Assembly (NCBI RefSeq): GCF_003814875.1
Contig: NZ_RKQF01000001.1
Coordinates: 3,596,001-3,660,000, forward strand
Source of the DNA: Streptomyces sp. Ag109_O5-1
Lineage (GTDB): Bacteria > Actinomycetota > Actinomycetes > Streptomycetales > Streptomycetaceae
Length of the DNA: 64,000 bases
Direction of reading: 5' to 3'
Shown: positions 60,022 through 64,000 of the stretch, one piece after another
Layout of the letters: the number at the start of each line of letters is the position of its first letter
Position numbering within the stretch: the stretch's first letter is position 1
The notes under the pieces: generated by a model
Told to the model about the DNA's origin: nothing
The model's input: the letters and a program-made list of their open reading frames with translations, nothing else
Databases searched by the model: none
Made by a program: the position numbers and the translations under genes

Positions 60022-61244
60022 TGAACGTCGACGCCGCGCGGCGCTCCGTACGCCGCCTCACCAACCTCGTCCAGCAGCCCCAGGCAGGCGGCTGGTACAA
60101 GGTCATCCGCAACGACGCCGGACCCACCCGGGTCGACATCTACGACGAGATCGGCGGGAGCTGGCTGTTCGGCGGGGTGTCGGCCGCGGACTTCGTGGCC
60201 GAGCTGGCGCAGATCAACGGCGACCTGGAAGTCCACATCAACTCGCCAGGCGGCGACGTCTTCGACGGGCTCGCTATCTACAACTCGCTGGCGCAGCGGC
60301 CCGGGAACGTCACCACCGTCGTCGACGGGCTCGCCGCGTCGGCTGCCTCGTTCATCGCGCAGGCCGGGAAGGTCCGCACGATCGCCCCCGGCGCGATGAT
60401 GATGATCCACGACGCGGCCGGGGCCTGCTACGGCAACGCGAGCGACATGCGCGAGTTGGCCGACCTCCTCGACAAGGTGTCCGACAACCTCGCCTCGATC
60501 TACGCCGACCGCACCGGCCGCGCTGACGGCTGGCGGGACGCCATGAAGGCCGAGACCTGGTACACGGCCGACGAGGCGGTTGCGGCCGGGCTGGCACACC
60601 GGGTGGCGGAGCGGCCAGAGGAGCAGGCGCTCGCCGCGGTGGCTGGCTTCGACCTGTCGGTGTTCGCGCACGTCCCGGACCGGCTGCGCGACAGCACACC
60701 GTCCGCGTCGGCCGCGCTGACGGAGGACGTACGGTCGCTGATCGGCGAGGAGGTCGCCGCGCAGCTGCGGGCGGCCGTCGCCCCGCAGGTCACCGCGAAG
60801 GCCCTCCCCGTCCACCACACGGCGACCGTTGACGAGCCGTGGGACGGCCCGGCCGCCGTGGCCGCGATGCCCAACGACGACACGGTGCTGGAGTACTGCT
60901 TCGCCTGGCAGTCCGACGAAGCCGCCGCCACCCCGCACAAGGAGGGCGACGGCGACGCGGACGACCAGAAGGCCAACTACAAGTTCCCGCACCACAAGAC
61001 CAAGGGCGGCCCCGCCAACCTGGCGGCCTGCCGCAACGGTCTCGCCCGCCTCGAAGGCTCCTCGATCCCCGAGGGCGACAAGGCCGGCGTGAAGGCGCAC
61101 CTTCAGGCCCACCTCGACGACGCCGGCCACGGCGACGACGACAAGGGCGCCCAGGACCACGCCGGAATGCCCGGCTGGCTGAACACACACGACACCGCGC
61201 CGTTCCCGGCGTGGCTGGCAGACGCCGAGGAGGCAACGAAGTGA
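60021..61244 (+). CDS. ClpP-like prohead protease
   Basis: A 407-aa protein. The first 200 residues are a ClpP-type fold: INSPGGDVFDGLAIYNSLAQ, the nucleophile motif DGLAASAASFIAQAG, and MMMIHDAAG with the catalytic His. It cleaves capsid scaffold sequences during maturation. The extra C-terminal domain (KFPHHKTKGGPANLAACRNG) is common in such phage proteins. The ATG shares a base with the portal stop. Confidence 0.93.
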   Translation: MNVDAARRSVRRLTNLVQQPQAGGWYKVIRNDAGPTRVDIYDEIGGSWLFGGVSAADFVAELAQINGDLEVHINSPGGDVFDGLAIYNSLAQRPGNVTTVVDGLAASAASFIAQAGKVRTIAPGAMMMIHDAAGACYGNASDMRELADLLDKVSDNLASIYADRTGRADGWRDAMKAETWYTADEAVAAGLAHRVAERPEEQALAAVAGFDLSVFAHVPDRLRDSTPSASAALTEDVRSLIGEEVAAQLRAAVAPQVTAKALPVHHTATVDEPWDGPAAVAAMPNDDTVLEYCFAWQSDEAAATPHKEGDGDADDQKANYKFPHHKTKGGPANLAACRNGLARLEGSSIPEGDKAGVKAHLQAHLDDAGHGDDDKGAQDHAGMPGWLNTHDTAPFPAWLADAEEATK

Positions 61245-62644
61245 CGATCACCATTCCGGACTCCCCGGCGGGGCTGGCCGAGACTCTGAGCGACGCGGAC
61301 AAGATGAAGGAGCTGTGGGCGAGCAAGGAAGCCCTCGGCGAGTTCATCGAGGGCTACGCGCAGGCCGTCGACAAGTCGAACCGCGGTGAGATCAACGCGC
61401 AGGCCCGCGAGCAGATGCAGCTGGTGCTCGCCGAGTACCTGAAGAACAACGGCTCCGACGCGAAGCCGCCGGTGGACTTCGCCGGGGAGCGTGCGCACAA
61501 CCTGCGCCCGGAGATCAAGGGCCTGTCGTCCGGTGCCCGCAAGTCCCTGTACAACCGGCGCGCCCCCGGCGCGGCCGCGGATGGCATCTTCCAGGACGCG
61601 TCCGAGTTCTTCCGCTCCACCTGGTACCGGGCCGACCGGCTGAAGGACTTCGGGCAGCTGCGGCCGAAGCTGGAGAAGCTCGTCGAGGTCCAGAACTCCT
61701 ACGGCAGCGAGGTCCCGGCGGACGGCGGGTTCCTCATCCCGGAGGAGCTGCGGAGCGAGATCCTTCAGCTCGCCCTGGAGACTGCGGTCGTCCGGCCGCG
61801 CGCCACGGTCATCCCCATGTCCTCGCTGCGGGTCCCGATCCCGATGATCGACGACACCTCCCACCAGTCCAGCATCCTCGGTGGCGTCGTCGGCTACTGG
61901 ACCGAGGAAGCCGCGGGCCTCACCGAGTCCCAGGCCAGCTTCGGGCGCGTCGTCCTGGACGCGAAGAAGCTGACGGCCTACGCGGAGGTGCCGAACGAGC
62001 TCCTCATGGACGCCCCCGCGTTCGAGGGCTTCTTCAACGGGACCTTCCCCAAGGCCATCTCCTGGTTCGAGGACGTCGCCTTCCTCACCGGCACCGGCAT
62101 GGGCGAGCCCCTGGGCTACATCAACTCCCCCGTCTCGGTGCAGGTCGCCGCCGAGAACAACCAGCCTTCCGCGACGATCGCCTGGGAGAACATCGTCAAG
62201 ATGTACGCCCAGATGCTCCCCACCAGCCTGGGACGCGCGGTGTGGATCGCGAGCATCGACACCTTCCCGCAGCTCGCCACCATGGCCCTCTCGGTCGGCA
62301 CCGGCGGCGGCCCCGTCTGGATCGGGAACATGGCCGGCGGCAACGGCGGCGCGGACGCCCCGCCCCTGACCATCCTCGGCCGGCCCGTGTACTTCACCGA
62401 GAAGGTCGGCCCGCTCGGCACCACCGGCGACATCAGCTTCGTGGACCTGTCGTACTACCTGATCGGCGATCGCATGGAGATGCAGTCGTCGAGCTCCGAG
62501 CACTACAAGTTCGCCAACGACAAGACCGCGTACCGCGTGATCGAGCGCGTGGACGGCCGCCCGTGGCTGCAGTCGCCGCTCACCCCCAAGAACGGCAGCA
62601 GCGCGAAGCTGTCGCCCGTCGTCCAGCTCGCGTCTCGCCCCTGA
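61241..62644 (+). CDS. HK97-like major capsid protein
   Basis: The 467-aa protein from GTG 61241 has an N-terminal scaffold-like delta domain (about 1-135, helical and charged) and the capsid core beginning SEVPADGGFLIPEELRSEI, with WTEEAAGLTESQASFGRVVL, KLTAYAEVPNELLMDAPAFE and GTGMGEPLGYINS. The protease upstream probably removes the delta domain. This fixes the phage as HK97-fold. Confidence 0.95.
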   Translation: MTITIPDSPAGLAETLSDADKMKELWASKEALGEFIEGYAQAVDKSNRGEINAQAREQMQLVLAEYLKNNGSDAKPPVDFAGERAHNLRPEIKGLSSGARKSLYNRRAPGAAADGIFQDASEFFRSTWYRADRLKDFGQLRPKLEKLVEVQNSYGSEVPADGGFLIPEELRSEILQLALETAVVRPRATVIPMSSLRVPIPMIDDTSHQSSILGGVVGYWTEEAAGLTESQASFGRVVLDAKKLTAYAEVPNELLMDAPAFEGFFNGTFPKAISWFEDVAFLTGTGMGEPLGYINSPVSVQVAAENNQPSATIAWENIVKMYAQMLPTSLGRAVWIASIDTFPQLATMALSVGTGGGPVWIGNMAGGNGGADAPPLTILGRPVYFTEKVGPLGTTGDISFVDLSYYLIGDRMEMQSSSSEHYKFANDKTAYRVIERVDGRPWLQSPLTPKNGSSAKLSPVVQLASRP

Positions 62645-62701
62645 CGCCTGCGGCAGTGACGCCCCGCTAACCACCCCAGTCACAAACGGAAGGCACCAGC
62701 A

Positions 62702-63121
62702 ATGGCAGGCATGTACGGACTCGGGCGCGTGTACAACGTGATCCCGATCGCCGCCGGAAACGCGTTCAAGTTCCGCGGCGCGTCCGCGTGCAGCTTCGTC
62801 TGCACCGGAAATGACACCTTCACCCTCACCGCGTCCGCCACGTTCGGCGGCTCCTACGCGAGCCCCGGCAACATCATCACTCGCAAGGTGACGAACACCG
62901 CCACCAACGGCACCGCCGCCTGGGTCGACGCCACCCAGTCCGGGTCCAACGCCGTCACGATCTCGTCCGGCACGGTCGTGTTCACCGTGCTGACGTCGCA
63001 GATCGCCGACCCGCTCGCCTACCTCAAGGTCAGCGTGGGCGCCTCCGGTCTCGTCACGGCGTTCCTCCACGACCTGACCGTGCAGCGGAAGCCCGCCAAC
63101 CTCGAAATCCTGGGGGCGTAG
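62702..63121 (+). CDS. Putative head decoration or minor structural protein
   Basis: A 139-aa protein rich in Ser/Thr/Gly/Val and predicted beta structure (FVCTGNDTFTLTASATFGGS, KVTNTATNGTAAWVDATQSG). Position right after the capsid gene suggests a decoration protein. AAGG precedes the ATG. No firm family match. Confidence 0.65.
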   Translation: MAGMYGLGRVYNVIPIAAGNAFKFRGASACSFVCTGNDTFTLTASATFGGSYASPGNIITRKVTNTATNGTAAWVDATQSGSNAVTISSGTVVFTVLTSQIADPLAYLKVSVGASGLVTAFLHDLTVQRKPANLEILGA

Positions 63122-63125
63122 TCCG

Positions 63126-63596
63126 ATGACGACGCTCATCCAGAACAAGGACGTCCGCCTCATGGCGGCCGGGCTCGCTGTCAGCCGGTCCACGGCCACC
63201 CTGCCCGCCAGCGCGACAGGGAACATCTTCGTCGTCGCCGGTGGCCGCATCCTCGTGCGCGGCCTGATCGGCGAGGTCACCACCGCCGTGCAGAACCAGG
63301 CGTGCACCCTCGCGATCGGTACCGCCCCCACGGTCGGTACCGGCTCGACGACGGCGCTCGGTACGGCGTCCAGCATCATCGCCGCGCCGATCGGCACCCA
63401 CATGGCGGCCAACCCGGGCGGCGCGACCACGGTGGACCTGTCCACTCAGGCGGGCGTCCTCATCAGCACGGCAGCCCTGTTCGTGGTCAACGCCGGGAAC
63501 ATCACGATCACCACGTCGGCGACGAACACCGGCTCCGTGAAGTGGGACCTGCTGTACATCCCGCTCGACAACGGCGCCCAGGTCACGGCGGCCTGA
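63126..63596 (+). CDS. Putative structural protein
   Basis: A 156-aa beta-rich protein (MTTLIQNKDVRLMAAGLAVS, VVAGGRILVRGLIGEVTTAV) ending SVKWDLLYIPLDNGAQVTAA. It follows the previous structural gene by four bases and probably also belongs to the head. No family recognised. Confidence 0.62.
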   Translation: MTTLIQNKDVRLMAAGLAVSRSTATLPASATGNIFVVAGGRILVRGLIGEVTTAVQNQACTLAIGTAPTVGTGSTTALGTASSIIAAPIGTHMAANPGGATTVDLSTQAGVLISTAALFVVNAGNITITTSATNTGSVKWDLLYIPLDNGAQVTAA

Positions 63597-63598
63597 CC

Positions 63599-64000
63599 GT
63601 GCTGGAGACCTGCCCGAAGTGCACCACCCGGTTCGCGGTGGGCCTGCTGCGCTGCCCGCACTGCCAGGCCCCCGCACCGGCATTCGCCGACCGCATGACG
63701 AAGGAGGACACCATGCCGCGCATCACCGTCGCCGGAGGCCCGTCCAACCCGGACGCGGCACCCGGCGAGACCGGCTACATCGCACCCGAAGGCGGTGAGG
63801 ACGTATCAGCTGGCAGCAACTCCTCGACATCCGACGGCAAGCACGAGCCGAGTGGGAGCGAGACCCCAACGTCGTCGGACCACCCGTCGCCTGCCCCCTC
63901 GACGGAGAACCCCTCCAGCCCGGACCACCCAGCGAGCCCGGCATCTTCTTCTGCCAGTTCGACGGATGGCAGTACCCCCGCGACTGGGTCCAGCCGACGC
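63599..64000 (+). CDS. Zinc-ribbon/MPRITV protein with probable lost stop (open at edge)
   Basis: From GTG 63599 the frame reads LETCPKCTTRF and RCPHCQAPAPAF, a zinc-ribbon-like CxxC pair. An internal ATG at 63713 has a much stronger site (AAGGAGG) and begins MPRITVAGGPSNPDAAPGET. Past residue 69 the frame enters Ser/Pro-rich sequence (SAGSNSSTSDGKHEPSG) that looks like out-of-frame reading of the next gene. A TGA would be present at 63806-63808 if base 63807 were G rather than C. The true protein may end there. Confidence 0.5.
   Translation, partial: MLETCPKCTTRFAVGLLRCPHCQAPAPAFADRMTKEDTMPRITVAGGPSNPDAAPGETGYIAPEGGEDVSAGSNSSTSDGKHEPSGSETPTSSDHPSPAPSTENPSSPDHPASPASSSASSTDGSTPATGSSRR
63805..64000 (+). 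CDS. Probable next gene with ATC in place of ATG start (partial)
   Basis: In the frame starting 63805 the sequence reads ISWQQLLDIRRQARAEWERD, then ACPLDGEPL and FFCQFDGWQYPRDW, continuing to the window end. Small actinophage proteins beginning MSWQ-LLDI and carrying CPxDGEPL and FDGW are common after the capsid genes, from memory. The codon in start position is ATC, and a stop lies nine bases upstream in this frame, so no normal start exists. A GGTGAGG precedes it. Confidence 0.5.
   Translation, partial: MSWQQLLDIRRQARAEWERDPNVVGPPVACPLDGEPLQPGPPSEPGIFFCQFDGWQYPRDWVQPT

Noticed and set aside
26193..64000. Integrative conjugative element instead of a prophage
   Set aside because: DUF2637 and spread-like membrane proteins hinted at this, but terminase, portal, prohead protease and HK97 capsid genes show a phage; no FtsK/Tra translocase is seen in the window.
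63808..64000. Ser/Pro-rich C-terminus of the 63599 frame as a real domain
   Set aside because: The alternative frame gives a far more protein-like sequence with CPLDGEPL and FDGW, so the Ser/Pro stretch is probably out-of-frame reading.

Overview
The window reads as a Streptomyces (or close actinomycete) chromosome carrying the left part of a temperate siphophage. It is very GC-rich, uses GTG starts and ATGA/GTGA/TGATG gene overlaps freely, and carries WhiB, Lsr2-like and DUF2637 proteins. Its core gene order is the actinobacterial rimP-nusA-ylxR-infB-DUF503-rbfA-truB-ribF translation cluster followed by proS, ispG, a site-2 protease and dxr.

Core chromosome, about 1-26.2 kb. Minus-strand genes from rimP (11784) down to ribF (cut by the left edge) encode ribosome maturation, transcription elongation and initiation factors, tRNA pseudouridylation and flavin synthesis. 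A 1238-aa protein with a degenerate trypsin-like domain and a STAND-type NTPase sits between truB and ribF. A divergent plus-strand set (12056-14066) encodes a lipoprotein, a ferritin-like DUF4439 protein and a pseudokinase-like APH homologue. A five-gene minus-strand redox unit (17504-14144) follows: a Ser-rich membrane-anchored protein ending in a flavinylation-like motif, ApbE, a ferric-reductase-like membrane protein, a NuoF-like flavoprotein and a 3Fe-4S ferredoxin. Next come proS, two GNAT acetyltransferases, a 27-bp tandem-repeat block, ispG, the M50 protease, dxr and a secreted lamin-tail protein. Four copies of a dispersed GC-rich repeat lie in this half; none was seen in the prophage half.

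Prophage, about 26.2 kb to the right edge. It opens with a large serine integrase and a small membrane/coiled-coil protein. A divergent repressor/Cro switch follows, whose intergenic region holds three related 18-bp palindromes and a LexA-type box. A long tightly overlapping early operon (29.1-39.6 kb) encodes YqaJ nuclease, an ERF annealing protein, a DEDDh exonuclease, a RuvC-like resolvase, a PP-loop sulfurtransferase-like enzyme, HTH and HNH-like proteins and two WhiB proteins. The next block (39.7-49.1 kb) has DUF2303, a DnaB-like helicase with iteron-like repeats inside the gene, a second PP-loop enzyme, DUF4326, an Lsr2-like protein, an XRE regulator and a possible Acb2-like anti-CBASS protein. 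Three strong hairpins end this block.

The middle section (49.4-55.8 kb) holds a regulator with a palindromic operator, DUF2637 and other membrane proteins, a DUF732 lipoprotein, and a divergent RHH/WYL pair sharing an inverted-repeat operator. The late region then starts in canonical order: small and large terminase, portal, ClpP-type prohead protease, HK97 capsid, two small structural proteins, and a probable gene pair whose shared stop/start looks broken by one base at 63807. Tail, lysis genes and the right attachment site lie outside the window.
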